Positions 20,316 to 30,439 of a DNA stretch of 64,000 nt are shown here, piece after piece (the first letter of the stretch is position 1; each line of letters starts with the position of its first letter). The stretch comes from Litchfieldella qijiaojingensis (GTDB taxonomy: Bacteria > Pseudomonadota > Gammaproteobacteria > Pseudomonadales > Halomonadaceae): the NCBI RefSeq assembly GCF_014651875.1, contig NZ_BMXS01000009.1, positions 62,001-126,000 on the forward strand, in the 5' to 3' direction. A program made the position numbers and the translations under genes. The notes under the pieces were generated by a model. It saw only the letters and a list, made by a program, of their open reading frames with translations. It was not told the origin of the DNA and did not search any database.

Positions 20316-20864
20316 GCGGCGACTGAAACGGGGTGACACCATGCGCAGCAAGGTGTCGTGGCGATCGAGCCAATGATGCTTGAGAGCCGCCACGCTGTGA
20401 CCGGCGGCGAGAATCATCAATGCCAGTGCACTGTACCAGTGCACGGTTCCGGCCACGGTTGCCTGGTTGGGCAAACCATGAATCAGGGCAGGCACCTCGA
20501 ACCAGTCAAAGACACTGATGCCGCGGCCGTCGGCGGTGGAAATCAAGTAACCACTGACCAGCACCACCAGCATCAATACATAGAGCCCGATATGGCCCAG
20601 GTGGGCGGCAAGGCGCTCCATGACACTTCCTTGAGCGCGGGGCGTCGGATGCAAGCCACGCCAAACTATGCGCAGCAGCGTCGCCGCCAACAGCACCATG
20701 CCCAGTGAGCGATGCCACCAGGGTGCCAGGTTGTACCAACTGTCATAGTAACCAAGGCCGGTCATCCACCAGCCCAGGAGGAACAGGCCAACGACTGCAA
20801 GCGCGCTCAGCCAATGCAGCACGATGCTGACCAAGCCCCAGCCATGTCGAGAATTACGCCACAT
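20313..20864 (-). CDS. Cytochrome b561-family membrane protein
   Basis: This is a four-helix di-haem b cytochrome of the bacterial b561 family (E. coli CybB/YceJ-like), probably moving electrons between quinol and a partner at the inner membrane. From the ATG at 20864 (AAGGA just upstream) it has 183 residues. Candidate haem-ligand histidines lie at 17 (VLHWLS), 51 (WWHRSLG), and in the third and fourth helices (TVHWYS; AAGHSVAALKHH). A longer in-frame start at 21044 is rejected because it runs into a repeat. The TAA stop lies in the first three bases of the 163-bp palindromic element. Confidence 0.88.
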   Translation of the reverse strand: MWRNSRHGWGLVSIVLHWLSALAVVGLFLLGWWMTGLGYYDSWYNLAPWWHRSLGMVLLAATLLRIVWRGLHPTPRAQGSVMERLAAHLGHIGLYVLMLVVLVSGYLISTADGRGISVFDWFEVPALIHGLPNQATVAGTVHWYSALALMILAAGHSVAALKHHWLDRHDTLLRMVSPRFSRR

Positions 20865-20977
20865 ATTCCTTATCCCTGTGCATTGCGTACCCGCGAGGAT
20901 ACGCATTCCCTGGTGGCGACACAGCCAAAAAATGGTGAAAGGATCATTCACATTAGAGAAACAATGGCCAGACTTGG

Positions 20978-21134
20978 GGAAGCGCTGAATAAACCGACGA
21001 GCAGACTCAAGCGCAAGGCGCACGGAGCACAGGAACCGGAGCATATGGGGTTATATGTGAGGATCCGCCGGTCCGACGCTTCGGCACCGCGCAACGCAGC
21101 GATTGAGCCGCGCAGGCATTTATTCAGTGTTTCC
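20978..21134. repeat. 157-bp MITE-like element with terminal inverted repeats
   Basis: The left end GGAAGCGCTGAATAAA (20978-20993) is the inverted repeat, with two mismatches, of the right end TTTATTCAGTGTTTCC (21119-21134). The interior has no credible gene. A 42-base stretch at the right end recurs, with four substitutions, at 45030-45071. This pattern fits a non-autonomous transposable element; the parent insertion sequence is not in the window. Confidence 0.7.
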
Positions 21135-21164
21135 TGGGGCCTGGCCATATTCTCTATCGGCAGG

Positions 21165-21851
21165 TCACAGCGTCTCCAGCACCTTGAGCAGCAGCTTCGC
21201 TGCCGGTGCGCTCGACGCCGGGTTCTGCCCGGTCACCAGCAACCCGTCGCGTACCTGGAATGGCGCAAAGTCATGCTCGCTGCGCACGTAGTGGGCGCCC
21301 TTGGACTTCAAGGCATCCTCGAGCAGGTGCGGCACCACGTCGGTCAGCCCCACCGCAGCTTCCTCGCTGTTGGAGAAGCCGGTAACTTCACGCCCCCTGA
21401 CCAATGGGGCTCCTGTCTCGTCACGCGCATTGAGCAATACCGTCGGCGCATGACAGACGGCAGCGACAGGTTTGTCGTTGGCGATGAACGCCTCGATCAG
21501 GCGCAGGGAGTCGGCATTGTCGGTCAGGTCCCACAAGGGCCCATGTCCGCCCGGATAGAAGACGGCGTCGAAATCGTCGGCATCGACATCACCGAGCCTG
21601 ACGGTATTGGCGAGTTGTGCTTTGGCTTGCTCGTCGGCCTCGAAGCGACGAGTGTCGTCGGTCATGGCGTCTGGCTGGGTGGAGTTGGGATCCACCGGCG
21701 GCTGTCCGCCCTTGGGCGATGCCAGAGTGACCTCCGCACCAGCATCCTGGAACACATAGTAGGGTGCCGCGAACTCCTCGAGCCAGAAACCGGTCTTGTG
21801 GCCGGTATCGCCCATCTCATCGTGAGAGGTCAGGACCATCAGAATCTTCAT
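21165..21851 (-). CDS. DJ-1/PfpI-family (Hsp31-like) protein
   Basis: This is a class I glutamine-amidotransferase-fold protein of the DJ-1/PfpI superfamily, of the Hsp31/glyoxalase III subgroup, linked to methylglyoxal detoxification and stress protection. The ATG at 21851 has AAGGAG seven bases upstream and gives 228 residues. The nucleophile elbow is Cys133-His134 (AAVCHAP), with a likely partner Glu in FWLEE (residues 25-26), and the glycine-rich YPGGHGPLWDL segment is present. It is a single gene next to a mobile repeat. The exact activity is not certain from sequence. Confidence 0.88.
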   Translation of the reverse strand: MKILMVLTSHDEMGDTGHKTGFWLEEFAAPYYVFQDAGAEVTLASPKGGQPPVDPNSTQPDAMTDDTRRFEADEQAKAQLANTVRLGDVDADDFDAVFYPGGHGPLWDLTDNADSLRLIEAFIANDKPVAAVCHAPTVLLNARDETGAPLVRGREVTGFSNSEEAAVGLTDVVPHLLEDALKSKGAHYVRSEHDFAPFQVRDGLLVTGQNPASSAPAAKLLLKVLETL

Positions 21852-21956
21852 CGTCACGCTCCTTGAAAAGGGATATGTGAACTACCCCACCCCTGAATAA
21901 ATGACGGCACCAGTCAAAGGTTCAAGGGGTCGCCGACGAATCCCGCCTCCTAACGC

Positions 21957-21982
21957 ACGACGCCCCGGTTACGGGGCGTCGT
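21957..21982 (-). terminator. Hairpin after metZ, probable terminator
   Basis: A perfect 11-bp stem, ACGACGCCCCG (21957-21967) with CGGGGCGTCGT (21972-21982), around GTTA. It lies 22 bases beyond the metZ stop. There is no clear T-run, so efficiency is uncertain. Confidence 0.5.
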
Positions 21983-22003
21983 ATAACGATGACGAGGAAA
22001 TAT

Positions 22004-23224
22004 TCAGCGTAACGCATCAAGCCCACGCGCAAGGTCGCCCTTGAGGTCGTCGAGATCCTCGAGCCCCACGGCCACCCGAACCAAGCCTTCGGCAATGCCC
22101 GCCGAGACTTTCTGCTCTTCGGTGAGGCGTCCATGGGTGGTGGTACCCGGATGGGTGATGGTGGTCTTGACGTCACCCAGATTGCCGGTGATCGACATGA
22201 TCCGCGTGGCATCGATCACCGACCAGGCTACCTCGCGTCCACCTTCGACCTCGAAGCCGAGCACCGCGCCATAGGCCTGCTGCTGTCGGCTGGCCAAGTC
22301 ATGCTGAGGGTGACTTTTCAGGCCACTGTAGTGCACACGAGTCACCGCCGGGTGCGCTTCCAGCCACTCGGCCATGGCCATGGCATTGGCGCAATGGGCC
22401 CGCATACGCAGGTTCAATGTCTCTAGTCCCTTGAGGAAAATCCAGGCATTGAAGGGGCTCATGCAGGGACCGCAGGTGCGCACCACGCCAAACAGTTCCT
22501 CGAGTTCCTTGTCGGGCCCGACCACGGCACCCCCAACGGCACGTCCCTGCCCATCCAGGTACTTGGTGGCCGAGTGGATCACCAAGTCGGCACCAAGATC
22601 CAAAGGACGCTGCAACGCCGGTGTCAAGAAACAGTTGTCGATGGCCAACCAGGCACCATGGCGATGGGCGATCTCAGCCAGGGCGGCAATGTCCACCACT
22701 TCGGAGAGCGGGTTGGATGGCGTTTCGGCGAACAGCAAGCGGGTTCGCGGAGTGATCGCCGCTTCCCAGGCCTCCAGGTTCGACAGTTCCACATAGCGGG
22801 TCGTGATCCCGAACTTACCCAGGTACTTGTCGAACAGGCTCACTGTGGAGCCGAATAGCGAGCGCGAAGCCACGATCTCGTCGCCGGCCGCGAGCAGCGC
22901 CAAGGCCGTGGATAGGATCGCCGCCATGCCGGAACTGGTCGCCACGCAGCGCTCGCCGCCTTCCATCACCGCCAGACGCTTTTCGAAATTGCGCACCGTG
23001 GGGTTGGTGAAGCGCGAGTAGATATTGCCTGGCTCCTCGCCGCTGAACTTGCGTGCGGCTTCAGCCGCACTGCCATAGACGAAGCTCGAGGTCGGGAAGA
23101 TCGGCTCGCCATGCTCCTGCTCGTGGGTCCGAGCATGGCCGGCACGAATGGACTGGGTCGCCAGCGCCCAGTCTCGGGCGGGATCGTCCCGATCGTGCTC
23201 GTGTTGTTTGGAATCGTCGTTCAT
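22004..23224 (-). CDS. metZ: O-succinylhomoserine sulfhydrylase
   Basis: This PLP enzyme of the Cys/Met-metabolism family makes homocysteine directly from O-succinylhomoserine and sulfide in methionine synthesis. It has 406 residues. The PLP lysine is Lys221 (HSATKYLDGQG), and the N-terminal IFPTSSFVYGSAAEA with YSRFTNPTV matches MetZ rather than MetB. It is the last gene of the purF run, with 12 bases between the purF stop and its ATG, the same order as in Pseudomonas. Confidence 0.94.
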   Translation of the reverse strand: MNDDSKQHEHDRDDPARDWALATQSIRAGHARTHEQEHGEPIFPTSSFVYGSAAEAARKFSGEEPGNIYSRFTNPTVRNFEKRLAVMEGGERCVATSSGMAAILSTALALLAAGDEIVASRSLFGSTVSLFDKYLGKFGITTRYVELSNLEAWEAAITPRTRLLFAETPSNPLSEVVDIAALAEIAHRHGAWLAIDNCFLTPALQRPLDLGADLVIHSATKYLDGQGRAVGGAVVGPDKELEELFGVVRTCGPCMSPFNAWIFLKGLETLNLRMRAHCANAMAMAEWLEAHPAVTRVHYSGLKSHPQHDLASRQQQAYGAVLGFEVEGGREVAWSVIDATRIMSITGNLGDVKTTITHPGTTTHGRLTEEQKVSAGIAEGLVRVAVGLEDLDDLKGDLARGLDALR

Positions 23225-23236
23225 GGCTGCCCCCGC

Positions 23237-24754
23237 TCAGTCGAGATCGTCATCCTGATTGTGCATGCCGACCAAGGCATGATCACCGACATTCTGCAAT
23301 TTGGCGGCATCGTTGCGCGAGGCTTCGAGATCCGCCAGATAGGATTCATCGATATCGCCGGTGATGTAGCGACCATCGAACACCGAGCAGTCGAACTGCT
23401 CTAGAGCCGGATTGACGGCATGGCAGGCAGCCTTCAGATCCTCGAGATCCTGGTAGAAGATACGATCGGCGCCGATCAGCTCGCCGACCTCCGCCTCGCT
23501 GCGGCCATGGGCGATCAACTCGTTCGCGGCGGGCATGTCGATGCCATAGACGTTGGGATAGCGTACCGGCGGTGCCGCCGAAGCGAAATAGACCTTGTTG
23601 GCACCAGCCTCGCGGGCCATCTGGATGATCTGCTTGCAGGTGGTACCGCGCACGATGGAGTCATCGACCAGCAGCACGTTCTTGCCCTGGAACTCGATAT
23701 CGATGGCGTTGAGCTTCTGGCGCACCGACTTCTTGCGCTGAGTCTGGCCGGGCATGATGAAGGTCCGCCCGATGTAGCGGTTCTTCATGAAGCCCTCGCG
23801 ATAGGTCACGCCCAGGTGCTGGGCCAGTTCCAGTGCCGAGGTGCGCGACGTGTCGGGAATCGGGATCACCACGTCGATGTCGTGCTCGGGCCATTCGCTC
23901 TTGATGCGATCGCCGAGCTTGCGGCCCATTTCCATGCGCGTGCCGTAGACATAGGCCCCATCGAGAATCGAGTCCGGACGTGCCAGGTAGACATGCTCGA
24001 AGATGCACGGTGCCAGCACCGGCCGATCGGCGCACTGCTGGGTGTGGATGTTGCCGTCCATGTCGACGAACACCGCCTCGCCCGGCGCCAGGTCGCGATG
24101 GAACTCGAAGCCGCCGACATCCAGTGCCACCGACTCGGAAGCGATCATCACGTCTTGCTTGCCGCCCTCGTTGCGCGAACCGAAGACCACCGGCCGGATA
24201 CCGTTGGGGTCGCGGAAAGCCACCATGCCGAAGCCGTTGATGATTGCCACCGCGGCATAACCGCCACGACAGCGGCGATGCACGCGGCGCACGGCATCGA
24301 AAATGTCCTCAGGATTGAGGTGGTGGCCCTGCTTGCCCAACTCGTGAGCGAAGACATTGAGCAGCACCTCGGAATCCGAACTGGTATTGATGTGCCGCAG
24401 ATCAGTGGAGAACAACTCCTGCTTGAGCTGGTCGGAGTTGGTCAGGTTGCCGTTATGCGCCAGCGAGATACCGTAGGGGGAATTGACGTAGAACGGCTGC
24501 GATTCGGCCTCGCTCGAGGAGCCGGCAGTGGGATAGCGTACGTGTCCAATCCCCAGATTGCCCTTGAGGCGCGCCATGTGCCGGGTATGAAAGACATCAC
24601 GCACCAGGCCGTTGCTCTTGCGCAGCAGGAAGCGTCCCTCGTGCCATGTCATCATGCCGGCGGCATCCTGCCCTCGGTGCTGGAGGACTGTCAGGGCGTC
24701 ATACAGCGCCTGGTTGACCGCCTGATTGGCCATGAGGCCCACGATACCGCACAT
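23237..24754 (-). CDS. purF: Amidophosphoribosyltransferase
   Basis: This is the first committed enzyme of purine synthesis, making phosphoribosylamine from PRPP and glutamine. It has 505 residues. Cys2 (MCGIVG) is the class II amidotransferase nucleophile after Met removal. The PRPP loop reads [13 protein letters not shown], and the purF-specific GIDMP motif is present. It is downstream of cvpA, as in E. coli and Pseudomonas, with a hairpin in the 61-base gap. Confidence 0.97.
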   Translation of the reverse strand: MCGIVGLMANQAVNQALYDALTVLQHRGQDAAGMMTWHEGRFLLRKSNGLVRDVFHTRHMARLKGNLGIGHVRYPTAGSSSEAESQPFYVNSPYGISLAHNGNLTNSDQLKQELFSTDLRHINTSSDSEVLLNVFAHELGKQGHHLNPEDIFDAVRRVHRRCRGGYAAVAIINGFGMVAFRDPNGIRPVVFGSRNEGGKQDVMIASESVALDVGGFEFHRDLAPGEAVFVDMDGNIHTQQCADRPVLAPCIFEHVYLARPDSILDGAYVYGTRMEMGRKLGDRIKSEWPEHDIDVVIPIPDTSRTSALELAQHLGVTYREGFMKNRYIGRTFIMPGQTQRKKSVRQKLNAIDIEFQGKNVLLVDDSIVRGTTCKQIIQMAREAGANKVYFASAAPPVRYPNVYGIDMPAANELIAHGRSEAEVGELIGADRIFYQDLEDLKAACHAVNPALEQFDCSVFDGRYITGDIDESYLADLEASRNDAAKLQNVGDHALVGMHNQDDDLD

Positions 24755-24783
24755 TCCGCCTTACCTCGCTTGCAATGGAAACC

Positions 24784-24805
24784 CGGTACCGCTCGTGCGG
24801 TACCG
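24784..24805 (-). other. Intercistronic hairpin between cvpA and purF
   Basis: CGGTACCG (24784-24791) and an identical palindromic CGGTACCG (24798-24805) flank the loop CTCGTG. It could adjust mRNA stability or partial termination within the operon, but no T-run follows. Confidence 0.45.
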
Positions 24806-24815
24806 TCGTAAATGG

Positions 24816-25376
24816 TCAGAGGCTGTCCACCTCTTCGCTGTCGTTACCGACATCCGGCAACGGGATGTCACGCCATTCCACGGAGCGCTCCGGGTCGCTT
24901 TGTTCCCAGGCCTCAACCTGGTCGACCACCCAGTCGCGCAGTTGTTCGAAACTTGGCCGCAGTTCCGCTTGCTGCCAGGCCTGGAGCTGCGCCAGCGGCG
25001 TCAGCGAAATCAGGACCGTCGCCAGAACCAGGATCGCCGCCCCGCGCAAGGCCCCGAACAGAGTACCGGCCATGCGGTTGAAGAAGCCCATCCCAACCCA
25101 CTCCACCGCAGCATGCACCAGGCGAATGACGATCCCACACAGCATGATGACAACGAAGATCACCAGGATGAAGGCCAGCACCAGACGCCCGTCGGGGTTA
25201 TCGATGAAACCGCTGAACATGTCGGCTACCGGCTCGGCGAAGACCCGAGCCGCCAGCAGAGCGATGATCCATGCCGCCAGCCCCAACCCCTCGCGTATTA
25301 GTCCGCGAGTGAAACCGGCCATCATCGAAATGGCCAGCACCGCCAGAAAAATCCAGTCGAGCCAAGTCAGACTCAT
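24816..25376 (-). CDS. cvpA: CvpA-family membrane protein
   Basis: An inner-membrane protein first linked to colicin V production, more broadly to envelope homeostasis. It has 186 residues with four hydrophobic segments in the first 125 (for example LDWIFLAVLAISMMAGFTRG and IILAFILVIFVVIMLC-like) and a hydrophilic acidic tail. The ATG overlaps the dedD stop by four bases (ATGA), and purF follows, the standard dedD-cvpA-purF order. Confidence 0.93.
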   Translation of the reverse strand: MSLTWLDWIFLAVLAISMMAGFTRGLIREGLGLAAWIIALLAARVFAEPVADMFSGFIDNPDGRLVLAFILVIFVVIMLCGIVIRLVHAAVEWVGMGFFNRMAGTLFGALRGAAILVLATVLISLTPLAQLQAWQQAELRPSFEQLRDWVVDQVEAWEQSDPERSVEWRDIPLPDVGNDSEEVDSL

Positions 25377-26041
25377 TCGCCCTCCCGGATTCGCACCAGC
25401 AGGCCTTGGATGTTGGCGCGTTCCTTGAGCTCGGTACGCGCCCGCTCACCTGCTTCGGAACTGTCATAGGGGCCGACATAGACACTGGTCAGCCCTCCCT
25501 CGCGCTGACGGCGATAGGCATTGAATCCCTGCTCGTTGAGCTTCGCCTCCAGACGTTCGGCATTGCCCGGCTCGCCGAAGCTGCCGGCTTGCACGGCCCA
25601 TTCACCAGCACTGGCCGCGGGGATGGGAGACTTGGCCTCACGACGCTGTTCGGCAGCCCGCGCCAGCTCGGCGATGGGGTCCACGGTTTCGGGTTGCACT
25701 TCCGCGGGAGGTGCGCTCTTTTCGGAAGCCGGCTCCTCGGCCGGGGGAACCTGTACTGTCTCCGCCTCGTTCTCGCGCGACTCTTCCTCCTCCGAGGTTG
25801 CCTCGACACTACCTCGAGGGTCGACAAGCGGGCGCGGCTCATCGATCCTGCCCAAGGTAGAAGGAAGTTCGGGATCTGACACCGGAGTACGCTCGACCTC
25901 GATAGGTTGCTCAATGGTAAGCACTGGCTGTGGGCGCTCTTCGCGCGGTGCCGGCTCGTCGAACAGCATCGGCACGAAGATCACCGCCAACGCGATGATG
26001 ATCACCGCGCCGCTGAGCCGCTCACGCATTCCGTATTTCAT
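25373..26041 (-). CDS. dedD: SPOR-domain cell-division protein, DedD-like
   Basis: This single-pass inner-membrane protein binds denuded septal peptidoglycan through a C-terminal SPOR domain. From the ATG at 26041 it has 222 residues: a transmembrane helix at about 11-28 (AVIIIALAVIFVPMLF), a long Pro/Glu-rich periplasmic linker, and the SPOR domain from about 145 (WAVQAGSFGEPGNAERLEAKL). An in-frame extension reaching 26422 is antisense-like folC sequence and is rejected. The start lies inside the 3' end of folC (20-bp overlap). Confidence 0.92.
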   Translation of the reverse strand: MKYGMRERLSGAVIIIALAVIFVPMLFDEPAPREERPQPVLTIEQPIEVERTPVSDPELPSTLGRIDEPRPLVDPRGSVEATSEEEESRENEAETVQVPPAEEPASEKSAPPAEVQPETVDPIAELARAAEQRREAKSPIPAASAGEWAVQAGSFGEPGNAERLEAKLNEQGFNAYRRQREGGLTSVYVGPYDSSEAGERARTELKERANIQGLLVRIREGE

Positions 26042-27341
26042 CGTGCCCCCTCCTCCGCAGCCGCGATTCCCACCAGGCCAACACCTCGGCCACGGTAAAG
26101 AACGATCCGCATACCAGAGCCTCATCGTCTTCGCCAAGTTCATCGGCCAGCCACTCGGCGCCGGACGTGGGTGATACCGCCCGGTACAGGACTCGCTGAC
26201 CATGGGCCTCCAACGTAGCGGCCAAGTCGTCGGCACTGCGTGAGCGTTCACCATCCAGGCCCACCGCCACCCAGGCATCCAGCGTCCCGGCAAGCGCTTC
26301 GATGACACCATCGGCATCCTTGTCCGCCAGCATGCCCAGCAAACCGATTCTTCGTCCCGCACAGGGTCGCTCGGCCAAGCGAGCCGCCAGGTAACCGGCG
26401 GCATGAGGATTATGGCCCACATCCAGGCACCAATTGCCCAGCCACTGCATGCGCCCAGGAAGCGTCACCGCCGCCAAGGCACGTCGACAAGCCACCTCGT
26501 CCAGTGACACGCCAGCAAGCGCCAGGGCCTGCAACGCCGTGGCGGCATTATCCAGTGGCAAACCGGGATCGGGGAGCTCCTTCAGGCGCACGGGGCAGCC
26601 GCTGACATCCAACCCCTGCCACTCCCAGGCCTTGGCCTCCCCCACGCGATGAAACCGTTCGCCCAGCGCATGCACTTCGGCACCCAACGCATCAGCCACT
26701 TCGCGCACACTAGCCGGCAAGACCGTACTACCGAGCACCGCCGGACGTCCGGCACGCAGAATCCCGGCCTTCTCGCGGCCGATGCCTTCGAGATCGGTAC
26801 CCAGAAAAACAGCATGATCCTGGGCCACGGTGGTTACCACGCCGACATCGGCGTCGAGGATATTGACGGCGTCCAGTCGCCCCCCCAAGCCGACCTCGAG
26901 TATCGCCAGGTCCGGTCGACGCTCGGCGATACTCCACAACGCACCGAGCGTACCGGCCTCGAAATACGTCAGGCTGATCGGCTCACCGGCCAGGCGAGCT
27001 TCCTCGACCCGTTCGAAACCACGGATCAAGGTGGCATCATCGGCCTCTTGGCCATCAAGACGCAGGCGCTCGTTGTAGCGCAACAGATGTGGCGAGGTAT
27101 AGGTTGCCGTTGACAGTCCATGAGCCTGAGCGAGGGCCTCCAGCATAGCGACCGTCGAGCCCTTGCCGTTGGTACCCGCAACCGTGACCAGACGGGTAGC
27201 GAGCGGCGCATCGAACAACCCCATGCGACGACCGACCCGTGCCACGCGCTCGAGCCCCAGATCGATGCTGACGGGATGCTGGCGTTCCAGGCGGACCAAC
27301 CAGGCATCCAGACTCAATGACGAGGAAGACGCTTCAGGCAT
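26022..27341 (-). CDS. folC: Bifunctional dihydrofolate synthase / folylpolyglutamate synthase
   Basis: It adds glutamate to dihydropteroate and then extends the polyglutamate tail of folates. The 439-residue protein has the Mur-ligase-like P-loop VAGTNGKGST near residue 55, YTSPHL, EVGLGGRLDAVN and the C-terminal DVGHNPHA motif. I chose the ATG at 27341, just before the conserved SLDAWLVRLE; upstream in-frame codons would overlap accD more deeply. It sits in the conserved accD-folC-dedD order. Confidence 0.94.
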   Translation of the reverse strand: MPEASSSSLSLDAWLVRLERQHPVSIDLGLERVARVGRRMGLFDAPLATRLVTVAGTNGKGSTVAMLEALAQAHGLSTATYTSPHLLRYNERLRLDGQEADDATLIRGFERVEEARLAGEPISLTYFEAGTLGALWSIAERRPDLAILEVGLGGRLDAVNILDADVGVVTTVAQDHAVFLGTDLEGIGREKAGILRAGRPAVLGSTVLPASVREVADALGAEVHALGERFHRVGEAKAWEWQGLDVSGCPVRLKELPDPGLPLDNAATALQALALAGVSLDEVACRRALAAVTLPGRMQWLGNWCLDVGHNPHAAGYLAARLAERPCAGRRIGLLGMLADKDADGVIEALAGTLDAWVAVGLDGERSRSADDLAATLEAHGQRVLYRAVSPTSGAEWLADELGEDDEALVCGSFFTVAEVLAWWESRLRRRGHDEIRNA

Positions 27342-27354
27342 CGGTAACTCGTCG

Positions 27355-28305
27355 TCAGCGTTCTTGGCTGACGTCTTCGGCGACATCGCCACCTGCCTGT
27401 TCGGCGACGTCGACCAGGTCCGGTTCATGCTCTTCCGGCATGCCAGAAACCGGCAGATGCGTCAGCTTGCGCAGCACGCGGCCAAGGCGGTCGCGCATCT
27501 CGCTACGGTGCACGATCATGTCCACGGTGCCATGCTCGAGCAGAAACTCACTGCGCTGGAAACCTTCGGGGAGCTGCTCGCGCACGGTTTGTTCGATGAC
27601 CCTTGGGCCGGCAAAGCCGATCAACGCATTGGGCTCGGCCACGTTGAGATCGCCGAGCATCGCCAGTGAGGCCGAAACACCACCATAAACGGGATCGGTC
27701 AAAACCGAGATATAAGGCACTCCGGCTTGTTTGAGTCGTTCCAGCGCCGCTGACGTCTTGGCCATCTGCATCAGCGAGAACAACGCTTCCTGCATGCGGG
27801 CGCCGCCGGAAGCGGAAAAGCAGATCAGCGGGATTTTCTCTTCCAGCGCCAGACTTGCGGCACGCACGAACTTCTCGCCGACCACCGCGCCCATGGAACC
27901 GCCCATGAACGTGAACTCGAACGCCACCGCCACCACCGGCATACCGTCGAGGCTGCCGCGCATGGCGATCAGGGCGTCGTTCTCATTGGTCTCTTTCTGT
28001 GCCGCTGAGAGGCGATCCTTGTACTTCTTGGAATCGCGAAACTTGAGACGGTCCACCGGCTGCAGGTCGGTGGCGATCTCCTCGCGTCCCTCGCTATCCA
28101 AAAACCAGTCGAGACGCTTGCGTGCGGTCAGCCGCAGGTGGTGCTCACACTTGGGGCAGACGCTATGGTGCTTCTCGAGTTCGGGGAGGTAAAGCACCGC
28201 CTCGCATTTCGGGCACTTGCGCCACAGTCCGTCCGGCACGCTGGTGCGACGGTCCTTGCGCTGAATGCGCCCCACGGACGGTACGATCTTGTCTAGCCAG
28301 CTCAT
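27355..28305 (-). CDS. accD: Acetyl-CoA carboxylase carboxyltransferase subunit beta
   Basis: The beta half of the carboxyltransferase that moves CO2 from biotin carrier protein to acetyl-CoA, the first step of fatty-acid synthesis. It has 316 residues, with the N-terminal zinc ribbon Cys31, Cys34, Cys50 and Cys53 (CPKC...CPKC) and a crotonase-fold core ([32 protein letters not shown]). A polar tail of about 25 residues follows the core. It lies between trpA and folC. Confidence 0.96.
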   Translation of the reverse strand: MSWLDKIVPSVGRIQRKDRRTSVPDGLWRKCPKCEAVLYLPELEKHHSVCPKCEHHLRLTARKRLDWFLDSEGREEIATDLQPVDRLKFRDSKKYKDRLSAAQKETNENDALIAMRGSLDGMPVVAVAFEFTFMGGSMGAVVGEKFVRAASLALEEKIPLICFSASGGARMQEALFSLMQMAKTSAALERLKQAGVPYISVLTDPVYGGVSASLAMLGDLNVAEPNALIGFAGPRVIEQTVREQLPEGFQRSEFLLEHGTVDMIVHRSEMRDRLGRVLRKLTHLPVSGMPEEHEPDLVDVAEQAGGDVAEDVSQER

Positions 28306-28383
28306 ATCAGAACGCTTCCGTTATCCTGTCGCGACCCCGTATCGTCCGGGGCCATCGTGAAGTCGGTAGGCAATGCCGACACC

Positions 28384-29187
28384 TCAGGCATCCAATGCGC
28401 GACGCATCTCGCCGAGCACCGCTTTCAAGGCCGGTGCGATGGAAACCGGGTCGTCGACGCCTTCGGCGATGCGGCTCACCAGGGCACTGCCGACCACCAC
28501 GCCATCGGCGATCCGACCGACCGCTGCCGCAGAGGCGCCGTCACGGATACCGAAGCCGACGCACAGCGGCAGCTCGGTCAAGCGCCGGAGTGGGGCCAAC
28601 TGGCGGTCGACGGCCTCGACGTCCAAGGTCGCAGCGCCGGTCACACCCTTGAGCGAAACGTAATACAGATAACCTTCGCCATGGGCACATATTGTAGCGG
28701 CACGCGACTCCGAGGTGGTAGGGGCAACCAGGAAGATCGATGCCAGCCCCTGCTCCTTGAGCAAAGGGCCGAACTCATCGGCCTCCTCGGGCGGCATGTC
28801 GACGGTCAGCACACCATCGACGCCGGCGGCTGCCGCCTGCTCGGCGAAGACCCGATAGCCCAGACGCTCGATGGGGTTGAGATAGCCCATCAGCACTACC
28901 GGCGTCTCCTGGTCGGCCTCACGGAACTCACGCACCATCTCGAACAGGTGCGAGAGGCGAGTGCCGTGCTTCAGGGCCCGTTCGCAGGCCTTCTGGATCA
29001 CCGGGCCATCGGCCATCGGATCGGAAAACGGGACTCCCAGCTCGATGATGTCGGCGCCGGCCTCGACCAGGGCATGCATGAAGCCCACGGTATGCTCCGG
29101 CGACGGATCGCCGGCGGTAATATACGGAATCAGCGCGGTGCGGCCCTGCTCCTTGAGGGCAGCAAAACGTTGGTCGATACGGTTCAT
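28384..29187 (-). CDS. trpA: Tryptophan synthase alpha chain
   Basis: It cleaves indole-3-glycerol phosphate to indole and glyceraldehyde-3-phosphate, passing indole to TrpB. The ATG at 29187 has GAGAGGG upstream and gives 267 residues, the usual length. The catalytic Glu is in [16 protein letters not shown] and the Asp in [11 protein letters not shown]. It is ten bases downstream of trpB. Confidence 0.96.
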   Translation of the reverse strand: MNRIDQRFAALKEQGRTALIPYITAGDPSPEHTVGFMHALVEAGADIIELGVPFSDPMADGPVIQKACERALKHGTRLSHLFEMVREFREADQETPVVLMGYLNPIERLGYRVFAEQAAAAGVDGVLTVDMPPEEADEFGPLLKEQGLASIFLVAPTTSESRAATICAHGEGYLYYVSLKGVTGAATLDVEAVDRQLAPLRRLTELPLCVGFGIRDGASAAAVGRIADGVVVGSALVSRIAEGVDDPVSIAPALKAVLGEMRRALDA

Positions 29188-29197
29188 TCTTGCCCTC

Positions 29198-30412
29198 TCA
29201 AAATTCCACGCCGTCAATCTTGGCCACTGTCAGAATATCCTTGTCGCCACGCCCGGACAGGTTGACGATGATGTGCTGGTCGGGACGCATGGTCGGGGCC
29301 AGCACCTTGGCATGCGCCAGGGCATGAGCGGATTCCAGCGCCGGCATGATGCCCTCGAGCCGGGTCAACTCGCGAAACGCCTCGAGCACCTTGTCATCGT
29401 TGGCGGCCACGTACTCGACACGACCGACATCCTTCCACAAAGCGTGTTCGGGACCGACCCCGGGGTAGTCGAGGCCCGCCGAGATCGAGTGGGTATCGAT
29501 GATCTGCCCACCTTCATCCGACATCAGGTAGGTGCGATTGCCGTGCAGCACCCCTTGGGGAGCATTGGAGGTCAGCGGTGCCGCGTGACGACCGGTTTCG
29601 ATGCCATCACCACCGGCCTCGACGCCATACATCTTGACTTTCTCGTCCTCGACGAACGGGTAGAACAGCCCCATGGCGTTGGAACCGCCACCTACACAGG
29701 CCACCAAGGCATCCGGCAAGCGGCCGATCTGCTTGAGCGACTGCTCGCGCGCCTCGCGGCCAATCACGGCGCTGAAGTCACGGACCAGCATCGGATACGG
29801 ATGCGGGCCGGCAACGGTGCCGATGACATAGAAGGTGTCGTCGACGTTGGTGACCCAGTCGCGCAATGCTTCGTTCATGGCATCCTTGAGCGTGCGCGAG
29901 CCAGACTCCACGGGAATAACCTTGGCACCCAGCAAATGCATACGATAGACGTTGAGCTTCTGACGCTCGACGTCCTCGGCGCCCATGTAGACCTCGCACT
30001 TGAGCCCCAAGCGTGCCGCCACGGTAGCGGTAGCCACACCGTGCTGACCGGCGCCGGTCTCGGCGATCACCCGCGGCTTGCCGCTCTTCTTGGCCAGCAG
30101 TGCTTGGCCGATGGTGTTGTTCACCTTGTGAGCACCGGTATGGTTCAGGTCCTCGCGCTTGAGCCAGATCTGCGCCCCACCCAGTTGAGCCGACCAGCGC
30201 TCGGCATGATACAGCGGTGACGGGCGGCCCACGTAGTAGGCCAGATCACGGTCGAATTCCGCCTGAAAGTCGGGATCGTCGCGAAGACTGAGATAGGTCT
30301 TCTCGAGTTCCTCCAAGGCGAAGCTCAACGTTTCCGAGACGAACCGGCCGCCATAAGGGCCAAAATGGCCTCGTGCGTCGGGCAGTCGGGTCAGGTCGCT
30401 GAACTTGGTCAC
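29198..30412 (-). CDS. trpB: Tryptophan synthase beta chain
   Basis: This PLP enzyme condenses indole with serine to make tryptophan. It has 404 residues; the PLP lysine is Lys96 in [11 protein letters not shown], and the phosphate-binding GGGSNAMG loop is present. It lies 27 bases after trpF and is coupled to trpA. The trpF-trpB-trpA block here is inserted between truA and accD; in Pseudomonas trpBA sits elsewhere. Confidence 0.97.
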   Translation of the reverse strand: MTKFSDLTRLPDARGHFGPYGGRFVSETLSFALEELEKTYLSLRDDPDFQAEFDRDLAYYVGRPSPLYHAERWSAQLGGAQIWLKREDLNHTGAHKVNNTIGQALLAKKSGKPRVIAETGAGQHGVATATVAARLGLKCEVYMGAEDVERQKLNVYRMHLLGAKVIPVESGSRTLKDAMNEALRDWVTNVDDTFYVIGTVAGPHPYPMLVRDFSAVIGREAREQSLKQIGRLPDALVACVGGGSNAMGLFYPFVEDEKVKMYGVEAGGDGIETGRHAAPLTSNAPQGVLHGNRTYLMSDEGGQIIDTHSISAGLDYPGVGPEHALWKDVGRVEYVAANDDKVLEAFRELTRLEGIMPALESAHALAHAKVLAPTMRPDQHIIVNLSGRGDKDILTVAKIDGVEF

Positions 30413-30439
30413 GAAGACACCTCACAGGGTCGCTTGGTC

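Noticed and set aside
20865-21044. An N-terminal extension of cytochrome b561 starting inside the repeat element
   Set aside because: The extension reads into the 157-bp repeat and is not like the family. The ATG at 20864 has a ribosome-binding site and matches the usual N-terminus.
21890-21905. A CTGAATAAATG match to the MITE-like end downstream of metZ
   Set aside because: Only about 11 bases match, without the outer GGAAGCG; likely chance.
23420-24811. A 463-codon open frame on the plus strand, antisense to purF
   Set aside because: Same reason: it is the shadow of purF, with no family resemblance and no ribosome-binding site.
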